Positions 44,719-55,425 of a stretch of 64,000 bases of DNA are shown here, in pieces. The position numbers and the translations under genes were made by a program. The notes under the pieces are model-generated. The model made no database searches and was not told where the DNA came from. It saw nothing but the letters and a program-made list of their open reading frames with translations. Where the stretch lies: NCBI GenBank assembly GCA_027019265.1, contig JALUWX010000121.1:1-64000 (forward strand), written 5' to 3'. The DNA comes from Phycisphaerales bacterium. Its GTDB lineage: Bacteria > Planctomycetota > Phycisphaerae > Phycisphaerales > UBA1924. Every line of letters starts with the position of its first letter. The first letter of the stretch is position 1.

Positions 44719-45432
44719 TCAGTCCCGGAGCTCGGGGAGCTGCGTCAGGGTCGGGGTTGAGTACCATCCGTGGAGAGTCCATTGGTCGGCGTTGCATCCG
44801 GCGTTAGAAAGGATGTCTCGCGCGGTTTCGTCATCCTGCGCATCGAGGACCACGAAGTGATGGTCCAGCCCGTCCGTTTCGGGGTTGTCCTCTACCCCTC
44901 GGAGCTTCGCGAGGATGACCACGCCATCGATTCGCTCCGGCGCATCGTCCCGATCGCTCGCAATCGTTGCGATCCGGTACGACTGTCCGACCCATTCATC
45001 CGGGATATCCGGATCCGCGAGGCGCAGGGCCTCCGCCTCCTTCTCCAGACGAGCGCACTGGTCCAGCGCCTCATCCGTCACGAGCGGCACACTCTCGAAC
45101 ACGAAGATCCCGAGCTTCCCGGGAGGATCCGTCGCAGCAAGCTCGAGGGCTTTCTCGTCCGAGTCCGTGTTGAAAATCCACAACCCCCGATGCATCGGAT
45201 CCGGATTCGGAGGCATGTACGGCCCAGCGATCAGCAGATCCCCCTCCTCTGCCATCCGCGTCATGTTCGTGAAATGCCCCTGGAACGCTTCTTGCTGTGT
45301 CTCTGCGGGGACGTCCTCCGCGGGACCCGTCCGGATGAACACGATCCGGTACTCACGCATTTCGCCTCCGATCGCAGTGATGGGCAGAAGAAATCCGAGC
45401 ACCAGCCAAGCGATGAGTGGGTATCTGTGCAT
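44719..45432 (-). CDS. Exported YCII-related protein
   Basis: 237 residues: a signal peptide-like N-terminus (WLVLGFLLPITAIGG) followed by a YCII-type fold (EYRIVFIRTGP, GHFTNMTRMAEEGDLLIAGPY, GLWIFNTDSDEKALELA). YCII proteins are small ferredoxin-like enzymes or binding proteins, usually cytoplasmic; a secreted one is unusual. A second half contains further beta-alpha units (HHFVVLDAQDDETARDILSNAG) that may be a second degenerate copy. It follows smc by 25 bases on the same strand and converges on uvrA with abutting stops. Confidence 0.75.
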   Translation of the reverse strand: MHRYPLIAWLVLGFLLPITAIGGEMREYRIVFIRTGPAEDVPAETQQEAFQGHFTNMTRMAEEGDLLIAGPYMPPNPDPMHRGLWIFNTDSDEKALELAATDPPGKLGIFVFESVPLVTDEALDQCARLEKEAEALRLADPDIPDEWVGQSYRIATIASDRDDAPERIDGVVILAKLRGVEDNPETDGLDHHFVVLDAQDDETARDILSNAGCNADQWTLHGWYSTPTLTQLPELRD

Positions 45433-45457
45433 AGTGAGGGCTACCGGTCCAACGAGG

Positions 45458-48400
45458 TCAGGATGCATCCGTGCTCACGGGTTCGTCCTCGCGCATATTC
45501 GCGAGCGCGGCCCGGAGCGAGGCCGTGGGTTTTGGGGCTTCGGGTTTCGGAGTCTCGGCGGGTTCGTCCTTAATCGCTTTCGCATCGATCGCGCCGTCCT
45601 CACCGACCTGGTCAAAGCGGACCTCGACCCGGCGCGACACCCCGCGTTCCTGCATCGTGACCCCAAACAACTTGTCGACGGCCTGCATGGTCCGTTTGTT
45701 GTGCGTGATCACGATGAAGCGCGAGGTCTTCGCGAAGTCCTCGAGTGTGCCGCAGAACCGACCCACGTTCGCTTCGTCGAGCGCCGCATCGACTTCGTCG
45801 AGCACGCAGAAGCACGAGGGCTTGGATCGGAAGATCGCGAGGAGCATCGCGACGGCCGTCATCGTCTTCTCGCCGCCCGAGAGTTGGTTGATCGATCGGG
45901 GTTCCTTCCCCGGGGGCTTGGCGATGACCTCGATCCCGGATTCCAGCAGGTCGATCTCGTCGGTGACGACCTTCTCGCCGTCGACTTCCTTGACGAGCGG
46001 CATGAGGCGCACCTCGGCGCGACCGCCGCCGAACAAGCGACGGAACATCCCATTGCGCCCACCGAACTCGTCCGCGATCCCCTTGAAGACCTCCCCGAAC
46101 CGCTCGCGCGATGCGATGTTGAGGCGCTCGATGAGGGTCGCGAGGGTGATCCGCGCCTCGTCGAGGTCCGCGACCTGAGCGATGAGATCATCGTTCCGTT
46201 CAGCGAGTGTTTCCTCTTCCTCGATCGAGTTGAGGTTGACGTTCCCGAGGGACTTGATGTCGTCTCGGAGGACCCGGACCCGCGCGGTGGTCTCGCCGAC
46301 GTCGATCCGGGAGACTCCGCCGTCGTCCATCATGTAGCGGTACTCGGGATACTCGAACACGAGATCGAACTCGAGATCATCGAGGGTGCGCTGCTCGAGG
46401 TTCTCACGCTTGACCTCGGTCTCGCGACGCGCGGATTCCACGGCGTGCCAATCCCGCTGGAACGCTTCAGCATGATCGCGCACGGCGCGGAGGTGCTCGC
46501 TTGCTTCCTTCTCGGTGCGTTCGTGCTCCTGGGCTGTCTCGCGTTTCGCGTTGAGATCGGTTTCGAGCGCCTGGATCTCATCGAGCGCCTCGCGCTGCTG
46601 CGCGTCGCATTCATCGAGGGACTGCTGATGCGAAGAGAGCGACGCGCGGACACCCTCGATGGACGACTCGGCGTCCTCCAGGGTTCGTTGGTTGTCGTCA
46701 CGCTGGCCGCGGAGGGCGCTGAGGTGACGCGATTCGGAGCGGACCTGCTCGTGGGCCGTCGAGACTCCGACACGCGCGGTCTCGACCTTGCTCGCTGCAT
46801 CCTGGAGCGCCGCTTCGTAGCTCGCGATCTCACGCTCCGCGTTCGCGACTTCCTCGCGTTTGGTCGTGATCGTCTGCTCGAGTGATTCGCAGGTCGTGCG
46901 CAGCGTGTCGAGGTCCTGACGCGCGGAGACCAAGCGGGTTTCGAGGGTGGAGCGTTCGTCCGTGTCGCGTTCGAGTTCGCGCGTGACCCGATCGACCTGC
47001 GACGTGTGCGAATCGAGCGTGTGCTCGGTCCGGACACGGGATTCACGGAGGGACACGAGCGACGCGGAGGTCTTCGTGCGACGTTCCCCCAAGTCCGAAG
47101 CATCGGAGTCGAGTCTGGAAAGCTCGAGTTTCGCAGTACCGAGTTGTTCCGTGATCGTGGTGAGCTGCTGGTCAAGCTCCTGGAGCTCGCTCGCGCGGGC
47201 GAGGATCCCCGTGTCCTGGGTGTCCTCGGAGGATCCGCCCCCGGTCACGCCGTGCTCCGTATCGATCAGAATCCCGGAACGGGTCACCAATCGAGCCCGG
47301 ACAGACGACAGCGGCCCGGCGCTGAGCATGACTGCGCTGTCGAGATCGGGGACGACGAGCGTTGCACCGAGCACCCGGTCGAGGAGCTTGGTGAGCCGGG
47401 CATCGTTGTCCCTCGCGCGGACAAGGTCCCGGACACGCGACACCCTAGGCGCGAGCGCGTCGAGGAGGTACGACGGGATCGAATCCGAGGCGCGACCCCC
47501 GACGAGCGGGATGAACGTCACCCGTCCCGGGATGGAAGCGAGTTCTTCCCGGGTGGGCATCACGTCGATCGATTCAACGACGATCGACTGGAGCGATCCG
47601 CCGAGCGCGGTCTCGACGAGCTGCGCGTCGTGCGCGTCGGTCTCGATGAGTTCCGCGAGCGAGCCGACCACGCCGTGGAAGCCCTCGCCCTTGTCGTGCG
47701 CGTCGAGGACGAAACGCACCGCGTCGTCGAGCCCCACGCGTTCACGCGCCATCTCCGCGAGCGCGTCGCGCCGGGATTCGTGGCGGACGCGCTGCTCGTC
47801 GAGCTCGGAGACCCGACGCGCGAGTTTGCCGCGTTGAGAATCGAGGTTCCCAACCTGCTCGTCGAGGGCTGCAACATCGAGCTCGCGCTGCGTGATCTTC
47901 TCATCGATCGTCCTCAACGCTTCGGTCGTGAGTGAGATCTGCTCCCGACCCTGGTCGATCTGCGATTGCAACTCGACGATGCCCTTGTGGAGTGCCGAGG
48001 CACGCTCCGCGAGCGATTCGATGCGTGAGATGTCGTGCTCGAGCTTGGTCTTCGACGACGCGTGATCCCGCTCGCTCCGCGCGAGCTCGACCCGCGCAGA
48101 GTCCAGGGTCGCGCGCTGTTCGCCCATCGCGCGGGACGCTTCTTCTCGCTCGCGCTGCGCCGTTTCGAGCGCTGCTTCATGCTGCTCAAGGTCGTGCTTG
48201 AGCGTGGTGAGTGTGTCCTCGTGTTCCGCGATCCGAGTGTCGAGCTCCCCGAGTTTGGCGCGGGCGCTCTCGATCTTCGCGGATTCGGTCTCGACGCGCT
48301 GCTTGGCGTCCTGGATCGATGCTTCGGTCATCGATCGGCGTTGCTCAGCGGCTTCCGATCGGTGCTGCGCGCCGGTCAGCGCGTTCTCGAGCTCGGAGAG

Positions 48401-49549
48401 CTCCCGGGTCGAAACGAGCCGGGCTTCCCGCGCGTCTTCGAGCGAGCCCTGTGCTTCTTGAAGCGTGTGTTCGGTCCGCTTCCGCTCGTCTTCGAGGGCC
48501 GCGATCTGCGAGGTCAGGCCTTCCAATCGCCGACGGATGTCGTCGTACTGCTCGAATGCGAGCGCGAGCCGGAGCGCCCGGTACTCGGAATCGAGCTCGC
48601 GGAACTTGCGGGCTTTCGCCGCCTGTCCCTTCACGAGCCGGAGACGACGTTCGGTCGAGTCCAGCTGCTCGCGCGTGACGGCGAGGTTCGACTCGGTCTT
48701 GTCGAGCTTGCGCTGCGCCTCGACCCGGCGCTGACGGTACTTCGCGATCCCGGCCGCTTCTTCGAAGATGACGCGCCGTTCCATCGGAGAGGCGAGCAAC
48801 ATCCGATCGACCTTGCCCTGCTCGATGATCGAGTACGCATCAGCGCCGATCCCCGTATCGAGGAAGAGGTCCCGGATATCACGCAGACGCGCGAGCCGAC
48901 CGTTGATCAGGTACTGCGACTTCCCGTCCCGGTACAGACGGCGCTCGACCTCGACCTGGTCCGCGTCGATCGGGAGGGGACGAGCGATGCGCCGGCGCTC
49001 GGTGATGATCGCGCGGGCTTCGCTCTCCCCCTCACTCGCGGCGTGCTCCGCGGCATCGTCGCTGATGTGCGCGTCATGCTCGATGCTCGGCGCGTCGTCC
49101 TCGTCGTCCTTCTCGACATCGACGTGCTCGACTTCGGTGGAACCGAACATCGACGGATCGATCTTCGGGTTGTCGAAGGTCAGGATGACCGATGCCATCC
49201 CCGAGGGCTTCCGCGCGGCCGATCCCGCGAAGATGCAGTCGATCATTTCCTTGCCGCGGAGCGACTTGGACGAGCGTTCCCCCAGGACCCATTTGATGGC
49301 ATCGACGACGTTGGACTTCCCGCACCCGTTCGGGCCGACGATCCCCGTGATCGGGTCGTCGAAGTTGAACACCGTCTTGTCGGCGAAGCTCTTGAACCCA
49401 GAGAGGGTGAGCTTGGTCAGGGAGAGCCCGAGGTGCGCCGCGCCGCTCACCATCGGTGCGGCCTTAGCGAGCACCGATCCGGGGTCGGGTGTCTCGGTGA
49501 CCGAAGTCTCGGTGTCGTGTTGCACGGATTCCTGCGTCTGTGTCGTCAT
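45458..49549 (-). CDS. smc: SMC chromosome-segregation ATPase
   Basis: 1363 residues, longer than the common 1150-1200. SMC dimers with ScpAB organise and segregate chromosomes. Walker A is GPNGCGKSN (72-80); the C-terminal head has [16 protein letters not shown], Walker [15 protein letters not shown] and the ITHNKRTM switch. Two long coiled coils flank a hinge near the middle ([29 protein letters not shown]). The N-terminal head carries an acidic insert, about residues 140-195 ([25 protein letters not shown]), absent from typical SMC. An N-terminal Thr/Glu tail and a C-terminal tail also add length. ATG 49549 starts the predicted protein. Confidence 0.95.
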   Translation of the reverse strand: MTTQTQESVQHDTETSVTETPDPGSVLAKAAPMVSGAAHLGLSLTKLTLSGFKSFADKTVFNFDDPITGIVGPNGCGKSNVVDAIKWVLGERSSKSLRGKEMIDCIFAGSAARKPSGMASVILTFDNPKIDPSMFGSTEVEHVDVEKDDEDDAPSIEHDAHISDDAAEHAASEGESEARAIITERRRIARPLPIDADQVEVERRLYRDGKSQYLINGRLARLRDIRDLFLDTGIGADAYSIIEQGKVDRMLLASPMERRVIFEEAAGIAKYRQRRVEAQRKLDKTESNLAVTREQLDSTERRLRLVKGQAAKARKFRELDSEYRALRLALAFEQYDDIRRRLEGLTSQIAALEDERKRTEHTLQEAQGSLEDAREARLVSTRELSELENALTGAQHRSEAAEQRRSMTEASIQDAKQRVETESAKIESARAKLGELDTRIAEHEDTLTTLKHDLEQHEAALETAQREREEASRAMGEQRATLDSARVELARSERDHASSKTKLEHDISRIESLAERASALHKGIVELQSQIDQGREQISLTTEALRTIDEKITQRELDVAALDEQVGNLDSQRGKLARRVSELDEQRVRHESRRDALAEMARERVGLDDAVRFVLDAHDKGEGFHGVVGSLAELIETDAHDAQLVETALGGSLQSIVVESIDVMPTREELASIPGRVTFIPLVGGRASDSIPSYLLDALAPRVSRVRDLVRARDNDARLTKLLDRVLGATLVVPDLDSAVMLSAGPLSSVRARLVTRSGILIDTEHGVTGGGSSEDTQDTGILARASELQELDQQLTTITEQLGTAKLELSRLDSDASDLGERRTKTSASLVSLRESRVRTEHTLDSHTSQVDRVTRELERDTDERSTLETRLVSARQDLDTLRTTCESLEQTITTKREEVANAEREIASYEAALQDAASKVETARVGVSTAHEQVRSESRHLSALRGQRDDNQRTLEDAESSIEGVRASLSSHQQSLDECDAQQREALDEIQALETDLNAKRETAQEHERTEKEASEHLRAVRDHAEAFQRDWHAVESARRETEVKRENLEQRTLDDLEFDLVFEYPEYRYMMDDGGVSRIDVGETTARVRVLRDDIKSLGNVNLNSIEEEETLAERNDDLIAQVADLDEARITLATLIERLNIASRERFGEVFKGIADEFGGRNGMFRRLFGGGRAEVRLMPLVKEVDGEKVVTDEIDLLESGIEVIAKPPGKEPRSINQLSGGEKTMTAVAMLLAIFRSKPSCFCVLDEVDAALDEANVGRFCGTLEDFAKTSRFIVITHNKRTMQAVDKLFGVTMQERGVSRRVEVRFDQVGEDGAIDAKAIKDEPAETPKPEAPKPTASLRAALANMREDEPVSTDAS

Positions 49550-49764
49550 AGGTGGTTCCAACCTCCGTGTTGGTCGTGCCCGGTTCCCCCGGACACGCCG
49601 GCACAAGCGCGGGCTCCGCCCGCTCCGGCACAGACCAAGTGTATCAGACCACCCCCGCGTATGGGCTCCCCGAACCCCTTGCGGACCCGAAAAACGCGGC
49701 TAGGATCCGCTCCAACGCCGCTCAGACCGGCTTTCCCACGAGCACCCCTCCCGAGGCGACACCC
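49550..49764. other. Divergent smc/gcvH intergenic region
   Basis: 215 bases, divergent. A TAGGAT hexamer at about 49701 lies 60 bases before gcvH. No other feature is seen. Confidence 0.4.
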
Positions 49765-50142
49765 ATGGCCCACCCCGACGATCGCAAGTACACCGAGACC
49801 CACGAGTGGATCCAGGAATCCGACGGGGTCATCACCATCGGCCTGACCTCCTTCGCCGTCGATCAGCTCACGGACGTCACCTTCGTCGAGCTCAAGGAAT
49901 CGGGGACCACCCTCAACGCCGGGGACCCCGTGGGCGAGGTCGAATCCGTCAAGACCTCCTCCGATGTCTACTCCCCCGTGGACGGCGAGATCGTCGAGGT
50001 CAACGACGCGCTCGAGTCCGCCCCCGAGACCATCAACTCCGATCCCTACGGCGAAGGCTGGCTCGTCAAGATCAAGGTCGCTGACGCCGCTCCCCTCGCG
50101 TCCCTCATGGACGCGTCGTCCTACGAGTCGTCGGCGAGCTGA
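49765..50142 (+). CDS. gcvH: Glycine cleavage H protein
   Basis: 125-residue lipoyl-carrier protein of the glycine cleavage complex, carrying the aminomethyl group between P, T and L proteins. The lipoylated lysine is Lys63 in ESVKTSSDVYSP; KYTETHEWI at the start and GIDPYGEGW-like SDPYGEGWLVKI near the end are family signatures. P, T and L genes are not in the window. It is followed 51 bases later by an unrelated ABC exporter gene. The ATG is preceded by CGAGG. Confidence 0.96.
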   Translation: MAHPDDRKYTETHEWIQESDGVITIGLTSFAVDQLTDVTFVELKESGTTLNAGDPVGEVESVKTSSDVYSPVDGEIVEVNDALESAPETINSDPYGEGWLVKIKVADAAPLASLMDASSYESSAS

Positions 50143-50193
50143 ACGATCGAAACCGATCCGTCCCGAGCCCGAACAACGGAGTGCGAGTGACCC

Positions 50194-50940
50194 ATGATCC
50201 GCACTTCGAACGTCCACAAGTCGTACCGCACAGGTGAGCGTGATGTCCGTGCGCTCCGCGGGGTCGATCTGCGCATCGAGGACCCCGGGTTCTACGCCGT
50301 CATGGGGCGATCGGGGTCCGGAAAATCAACGCTTCTCAACGTTCTTGCCGCGATGGACCCGTGCGATTCCGGTGAGGTCGAGGTCTCGGGGAAGCGCGTC
50401 GATCAACTGAGCGAACGACAAGCGACCGATTTCCGCAGGCGCGACATCGGGGTCGTGTTCCAAGCGTTCAACCTGATCCCCACGATGAGCGCGATCGAGA
50501 ACACGCTCCTCCCGGGGTTGCTGGCTGGGGATTCATCGAAACAGCTCCGCGAGCGCGGGATGGAGCTCCTCGATCGGTTGGGGCTCGCAGACCGCGCCGA
50601 TCACCGACCCGAAGCGCTCTCCGGCGGGGAACAGCAGCGCGTCGCGATCGCGCGGGCGCTCCTGTACAAACCCCCGGTTGTGTTCGCCGACGAACCCACG
50701 GGGAATCTCGATGCGTCGTCGAGCGCCAAGGTCTGGTCGCTCCTGCGCGAGCTCGCCGACGAGCAGGACGTGACCGTGCTCATGGTCACCCACGAACCGA
50801 TCGCGGCCAGCTATTGCCAACGGATCTACGTCATGGGCGACGGGCTCATTGTGGGCACGATCGACGCGCCCGAAGAAGGGACCCTCGATGCAAGCGCCAT
50901 CACGGCTCGCACGCAGCATCTGCTCGGCGCGACCGAGTAG
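50194..50940 (+). CDS. LolD/MacB-type ABC transporter ATPase
   Basis: 248-residue ATP-binding subunit. Walker A GRSGSGKS, Q-loop VFQAFNLIPTMSA, signature LSGGEQQRVAIARAL, Walker B VVFADEPTGNLD and switch His (VTHEP) are complete. The family energises lipoprotein sorting (LolD) or efflux of envelope factors (MacB). Its 3' end overlaps the permease gene by 53 bases, so both products are presumably made together. Confidence 0.93.
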   Translation: MIRTSNVHKSYRTGERDVRALRGVDLRIEDPGFYAVMGRSGSGKSTLLNVLAAMDPCDSGEVEVSGKRVDQLSERQATDFRRRDIGVVFQAFNLIPTMSAIENTLLPGLLAGDSSKQLRERGMELLDRLGLADRADHRPEALSGGEQQRVAIARALLYKPPVVFADEPTGNLDASSSAKVWSLLRELADEQDVTVLMVTHEPIAASYCQRIYVMGDGLIVGTIDAPEEGTLDASAITARTQHLLGATE

Positions 50941-53635
50941 GCTCGTCCTCCTCAGCGCCGCCGTCGCGATGAGCGTGGTGCTCATCAGCGCGATCGCGTG
51001 CGTGATGGGCTCGCTCAACGCCGCGTTCAACGCGCAGATCGAGTCCCAGGTCGGGACCGCCCAGGTCCGGGTCCGCGCGATCTCCGGGGACGCGATGCCC
51101 TCGTCGATCATCGACGAGGTCCGCGCGTGGGACGGGGTCGAATCCGTGCTCCCACGGCTCCAGCGCACCCTGACCCTCGCCGCCCGGTTCCCGACCCTGG
51201 AACCGAACGACGACGGATACGGAGCCGAGCCCGTCGCGTACCGCGCGAGTGTGTTCGTCAACGGGGTCGATCCCGAAGCGGAGTTCGAAGCCCGTCCCAT
51301 CAAGCTCGTCGAAGGGCGCTATCCGAGCGGTTCCAACGAGATCCTCATCGACGCGCGGGTCGCGCAGCGGCTGTCCTGGGCGTTCCAGAGAGACGAAGAA
51401 ACAAGGCGATCGCTCAAGCTCCTCGACGACCCGCTCTCCTACCTCGATATCGATGCACCAGAGTCCGACGCTCGCGCGGACTCGCAGTCCGCAGCGGATG
51501 CAATGAACGCCGGGGTCGGCCCGAGAGTGGGGGATTCGCTCACCGTTGCTCGATTGTTCGGACCACGGGTCGAACTGGAGATCGTCGGCATCGCCCAAGC
51601 CCCGCCCATCGGGGGCAAGCCCATCGCCTTCACCACCCTCGGAACCCTCGACGCGCTCTCACGCACCAAGGATCAGATCTCGGACATTGAGATCACCCTC
51701 GCAGATGGGATCGACCCCGTGCTGTTCGTCCAGACCCATGAGCATGAGTTCGAGGGCGTTGGGATCATCCAGACCACCGAGCGTATCACGGCCGGGGTTC
51801 AGCAGAACCTCGCTGCTTCTCGCCTCGCGTTCGTCCTCATCTCGATCATCTCCCTCTGCTCCGCGGCCTTCATCATCATGACCGGACTTACCACGGGGAT
51901 CGCTGAGCAACAACGCATGCTCGGGGTCCTCCGCTGTATCGGTGCGCGTCGTCACCAGCTCGCGCTCGCGCAGCTCATGGTCGGGCTCATCGTCTCCGCG
52001 CTCGGCGCCCTCGGGGGGATCCCGCTCGGGATCGGGATCGCATGGATCCTGACCCAAGTCTTCCCACGACAGCTCACCGAGGGTCTCGTCATCGAGCCCC
52101 TCCCCCTGATCCTCACCCTCGGGGGCGCGCTCTTCGCCGGGCTCTCCGGCGCGCTCTGGCCGGCCTGGCGCGCCGCGACCCTCTCCCCCATGCAAGCCGT
52201 CCGTCGTCAGTCCACCCCGAGCGGCGCGGCCCAGATCGGATGGGTCACCCTCGTCGGGCTCGTGTGTATGAGTGTCCAGCCTTTGGTGGTGCTCTTCGTG
52301 GATTCGCCGCAGGTGTTCTTCTGGACGTACCTTGCGATCGGGCTCCCCTTGATGTTCATCGGGTACTTCCTGATCTCCGTCCCCGTCGTCGTGATCGTCT
52401 CCACCGTCCTCGGCCCCGTCATCACCCGTTTCCTCGCGCTCCCGAGCCAGCTTCTCGTCCGGACCGTCCGCGCGACCCCGTACCGACACGGGTTCACCTC
52501 GGGCGCGCTCATGACGGGGATGGCGCTCCTTATCGGGATCTGGACCAACTCGACGGCCGCGATGCGCGACTGGATCGACCGGATCCAGTTCCCCGATGCC
52601 TTCGCCTACGGGCTCCCGATGAACGAATCCGCCGTGGACATCCTGAACTCGATGGATGTCGTCGAATCGACCTGCGCGATCAACACCATCGCTGTCGAAA
52701 CCGATGCCTTCGGGGTCAGCGCCCTTCAGAAGTACCGGACGAACTTCTTCGGGTTCGAACCCCGTCCCTTCTTCGACATGGTGCGGGTTGAGTTCGTCCA
52801 GGGGGACCGGGAGACAGCGATCCAACGCCTCGAAGCAGGGGGTGCGGTCATCGTCGCGCGGGAGTTCTTCGTCGCGCGCGGGCTCGGGGTCGGGGACACC
52901 TTCGTGTGCAAGGACGACCAGGGGAACGAGCACACCTTCGACATCGTCGGGGTTGTGACGACCCCCGGGCTCGAGCTTGTCTCCCAGTACTTCGATCTCG
53001 GGGACAACCTCGTCACCCAGGCTGTCAGCTCCGTCTTCGGGTCCCGCGCGGACATGATCGAGCACTTCGGGGTCCGCGAGCCCATGCTGATCCAGATCGA
53101 CCTCGCTGATGACGCAAACCCGAGGGAGGCCGTCGCGCAGATCGAGGAATCGCTCGTCGGGACCGGGGTCCTCAACGTCGGGTCCGGGGTCCGGATCCGG
53201 GAGCAGATCGAGATGGTGTTCGCGTCGTCGTTCGTGGTCGTCTCGACGATCGCGCTGGGCGCGATGCTCGTCGCATGCTTCGGGGTCGCGAACCTGATCG
53301 TCGCTGAGGTGAGCGCCCGGCGCTATGAGCTCGGGGTCCTCCGGGCCGTCGGCGCGTCGAGGGGTCAGCTCGTCCGTCTCGTCTGCGGCCAAGCCCTCAT
53401 CATCGCGTTCGGCGCGTGCGTCGTCGGGACCTGTCTCGGGCTCCAAGCGGCCTGGGGTGGACAGCAGATCAACCGAGTCATGTTCGGGATCGACCTGACC
53501 CTCAAACCCCCGATGGATGCGATCGGGTTCGCGTGGGTCAGCGCGATCGTGCTCGCGCTCATCGCGGCCGCTCCGAGCGCGGTGAAGCTCAACCGCTCTT
53601 CGGTCCGTACGTTGATGAGTTCGGGAAAGCTTTGA
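50888..53635 (+). CDS. FtsX-type ABC permease, double
   Basis: 915 residues, roughly twice a standard LolC/LolE permease. Structure: one N-terminal helix, a MacB-type periplasmic domain, three helices (with LGVLRCIGARRHQLALAQLM), then a second helix set, a second periplasmic domain, and a final three helices (LGVLRAVGASRGQLVRLVCGQ). The two cytoplasmic coupling helices contact the ATPase. One polypeptide therefore replaces the LolC-LolE heterodimer (inference). The start at ATG 50888 lies inside the ATPase gene; earlier in-frame codons are not conserved. Confidence 0.88.
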   Translation: MQAPSRLARSICSARPSRLVLLSAAVAMSVVLISAIACVMGSLNAAFNAQIESQVGTAQVRVRAISGDAMPSSIIDEVRAWDGVESVLPRLQRTLTLAARFPTLEPNDDGYGAEPVAYRASVFVNGVDPEAEFEARPIKLVEGRYPSGSNEILIDARVAQRLSWAFQRDEETRRSLKLLDDPLSYLDIDAPESDARADSQSAADAMNAGVGPRVGDSLTVARLFGPRVELEIVGIAQAPPIGGKPIAFTTLGTLDALSRTKDQISDIEITLADGIDPVLFVQTHEHEFEGVGIIQTTERITAGVQQNLAASRLAFVLISIISLCSAAFIIMTGLTTGIAEQQRMLGVLRCIGARRHQLALAQLMVGLIVSALGALGGIPLGIGIAWILTQVFPRQLTEGLVIEPLPLILTLGGALFAGLSGALWPAWRAATLSPMQAVRRQSTPSGAAQIGWVTLVGLVCMSVQPLVVLFVDSPQVFFWTYLAIGLPLMFIGYFLISVPVVVIVSTVLGPVITRFLALPSQLLVRTVRATPYRHGFTSGALMTGMALLIGIWTNSTAAMRDWIDRIQFPDAFAYGLPMNESAVDILNSMDVVESTCAINTIAVETDAFGVSALQKYRTNFFGFEPRPFFDMVRVEFVQGDRETAIQRLEAGGAVIVAREFFVARGLGVGDTFVCKDDQGNEHTFDIVGVVTTPGLELVSQYFDLGDNLVTQAVSSVFGSRADMIEHFGVREPMLIQIDLADDANPREAVAQIEESLVGTGVLNVGSGVRIREQIEMVFASSFVVVSTIALGAMLVACFGVANLIVAEVSARRYELGVLRAVGASRGQLVRLVCGQALIIAFGACVVGTCLGLQAAWGGQQINRVMFGIDLTLKPPMDAIGFAWVSAIVLALIAAAPSAVKLNRSSVRTLMSSGKL

Positions 53636-53646
53636 TCCGTCCGAGC

Positions 53647-54348
53647 TTACTGCTCGTCAACGTAATCCCACACGGTCACAGGGACCATGCGCACCCCCCA
53701 GCGGAGCGCGATCTCGTGGGTCGGGAAGAGCAGGTCGAGCTCGTTCCCCTTGATCGCGCCGCCGCAGTCGAGCACAGGAACGATCTCGTCGTCGGCGTAG
53801 CCCGGGACACTGACCATCGACCAGTACGGGAGGACCTTGGGGTCCGCCGCGACGAGGCGCATCCCGTTGGTCCAGACCGATTTGAGGGTCGCCGTCTTCC
53901 CGTCGGCGTAGATCCCGCAGGACCGCGCGTCGGGGGAATAGCCCGTGACCTTCATCATGATGATCCGGGCCGGACGGACGGGTTTGCCGTCGAACCAGCG
54001 CGTCCCGCTTTCGAACTGCGCGACGATCTCGGGATCGTCGATCACGATGACCTCGGGTTCGGGCTCCGAGATGAGCTCGGGCTGAGGCGCGGGGGTCGTC
54101 AGCGCGACCTCCGTGATGAGGGGCTGGGGGGTCCGGATGATCCGGGCACTGGATTCGATCATCGACGAACGATCGTTCGTCGTCATCGCCAGCGCGGGGA
54201 GCGCACCGCGTTCTTTGGTCCAGATGGCGCTCGTCACCGTGACGGCCAGCGCGAGCACCCAGAGCGCGCCGAACACCACGCGATCCGCGTTGTGCGTGAT
54301 CGGGAAACGCCGGGGCGCGATCCGTGTCGTGTCTTTGGTGTGGGTCAT
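53647..54348 (-). CDS. Membrane-anchored 3D-domain protein
   Basis: 233 residues: one N-terminal helix (GALWVLALAVTVTSAIW), a Pro/Glu-rich linker, and a C-terminal 3D domain named for three Asp residues, seen here in VAADPKVLP, PVLDCGGAIKG and ELDLLFPTH. The domain is a double-psi barrel related to MltA lytic transglycosylases, so it may cut or bind peptidoglycan in the periplasm. KVTGYSPDARSCG opens the domain. It converges on the ABC permease gene, 11 bases away. Confidence 0.88.
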   Translation of the reverse strand: MTHTKDTTRIAPRRFPITHNADRVVFGALWVLALAVTVTSAIWTKERGALPALAMTTNDRSSMIESSARIIRTPQPLITEVALTTPAPQPELISEPEPEVIVIDDPEIVAQFESGTRWFDGKPVRPARIIMMKVTGYSPDARSCGIYADGKTATLKSVWTNGMRLVAADPKVLPYWSMVSVPGYADDEIVPVLDCGGAIKGNELDLLFPTHEIALRWGVRMVPVTVWDYVDEQ

Positions 54349-54618
54349 GGAGCGTGTGCGGGATCACTGGTCCAAGAACGATCCGCGACGCATGTCCTTG
54401 TCGCTCACGCTCTTGTGTCTCAGGGGGCGCTCCGTGCCCGTGGTCCGGAGTCTAGGCCCTTCGACATGGTCAGGATCAAAAGACCACGATCCGGGTCCCG
54501 GGACCACCGTTTCCTTCTTAGGGGTCCATAGATCGCGATTTCAGACCTGTGAGCCCCAGCCCGATATCCTCCGACTCGGATATCCCCCTCACAGACCTTC
54601 CCCCGACCCAGGATCGCC
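54349..54618. other. Intergenic region with nested hairpin
   Basis: 270 bases; no protein-like frame. The only structure is the nested inverted repeat immediately before the TauE gene (next entry). Confidence 0.5.
54547..54594 (+). promoter_or_regulatory. Nested stem-loop in the leader of the TauE exporter gene
   Basis: Outer stem CTGTGAG (54547) / CTCACAG (54588); inner stem GATATCC (54563) / GGATATC (54578) with an 8-base loop and an asymmetric internal loop of 9 and 3 bases. It ends 24 bases before the GTG. It could be an RNA control element or an operator. Confidence 0.6.
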
Positions 54619-55425
54619 GTGGACCCAATCGAGATCATCATCCGGCTCACCCTGGGGTTCGTCGCCGGCACCGTGGGGGGGCTCGCTGGTTTAGGTGGGT
54701 CCATCATCATGCTCCCGGCCCTTGCCTGGATCTACGGATACGACGACGAGGACCGGACCCGACACCACGTCTACATGGCCGCCGCGATGGTCGTGAACGT
54801 CCTCGTGGCGCTCTCTTCCTCCATCAAGCATGCGAAGAAGAAAGCAGCCCGGAGGGACGTCCTCCTCCCCCTGATCCCCTCGATGACCTTCGGGATGATC
54901 CTGGGGGTTCTTTCCTCGAGCGAAACCCCAGGGCGATGGTCCCTTGTTGCGTTCGCGGTCTTCATCTGGGGGTACTGCCTGTACAACGTGGTGACCACCA
55001 TCAAGAAGATGGAGGATCACCCGATCGATGCGCCAGCGCCCGCCGCGTGGAAGATCGTCACGATCGGGCTCTTCGTCGGCGCGATCTCCGGGTACCTCGG
55101 GATCGGTGGGGGGATCCTCCTCGTCCCCCTTCTCCAGTTCTCAGGGGTTCCGCTCCGCCACGCGATCGCGAGCAGCGCGGGGGTGATGTGGATCTCCTCC
55201 ATCATCGGCGCGACCCTCAAGCTCCTCTCGCTCCGCACGATCACCTACGCGGACGGAACCACGCTCACGGTCACAGACGCGATGTCCTTCGCGATCCCGA
55301 TGGGAGTCGGCGCGATCATCGGCGCGTACCTCGGCGCGATGCTGACCCACAAACTCAAGCTCCCCCACCTGAAGCTTGTGATCGCGCTGATCCTCTCGAT
55401 CGCAACGATCAAGATGGTCGCTTGA
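54619..55425 (+). CDS. TauE/SafE-family membrane permease
   Basis: 268 residues, about eight helices in two homologous halves, each with the family motif: GLAGLGGSIIMLPAL at the start and GYLGIGGGILLVPLL at mid-length. TauE/SafE proteins export sulfite, sulfoacetate or related anions; this one's substrate is unknown. GTG 54619 has AGGAT a few bases upstream. The 3' end overlaps the convergent pyrD by 17 bases. Confidence 0.9.
   Translation: MDPIEIIIRLTLGFVAGTVGGLAGLGGSIIMLPALAWIYGYDDEDRTRHHVYMAAAMVVNVLVALSSSIKHAKKKAARRDVLLPLIPSMTFGMILGVLSSSETPGRWSLVAFAVFIWGYCLYNVVTTIKKMEDHPIDAPAPAAWKIVTIGLFVGAISGYLGIGGGILLVPLLQFSGVPLRHAIASSAGVMWISSIIGATLKLLSLRTITYADGTTLTVTDAMSFAIPMGVGAIIGAYLGAMLTHKLKLPHLKLVIALILSIATIKMVA

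Noticed and set aside
52750-52775. tRNA T-loop-like GGTTCGAACC
   Set aside because: It lies inside the ABC permease coding sequence with no cloverleaf around it; no tRNA gene was found in the window.
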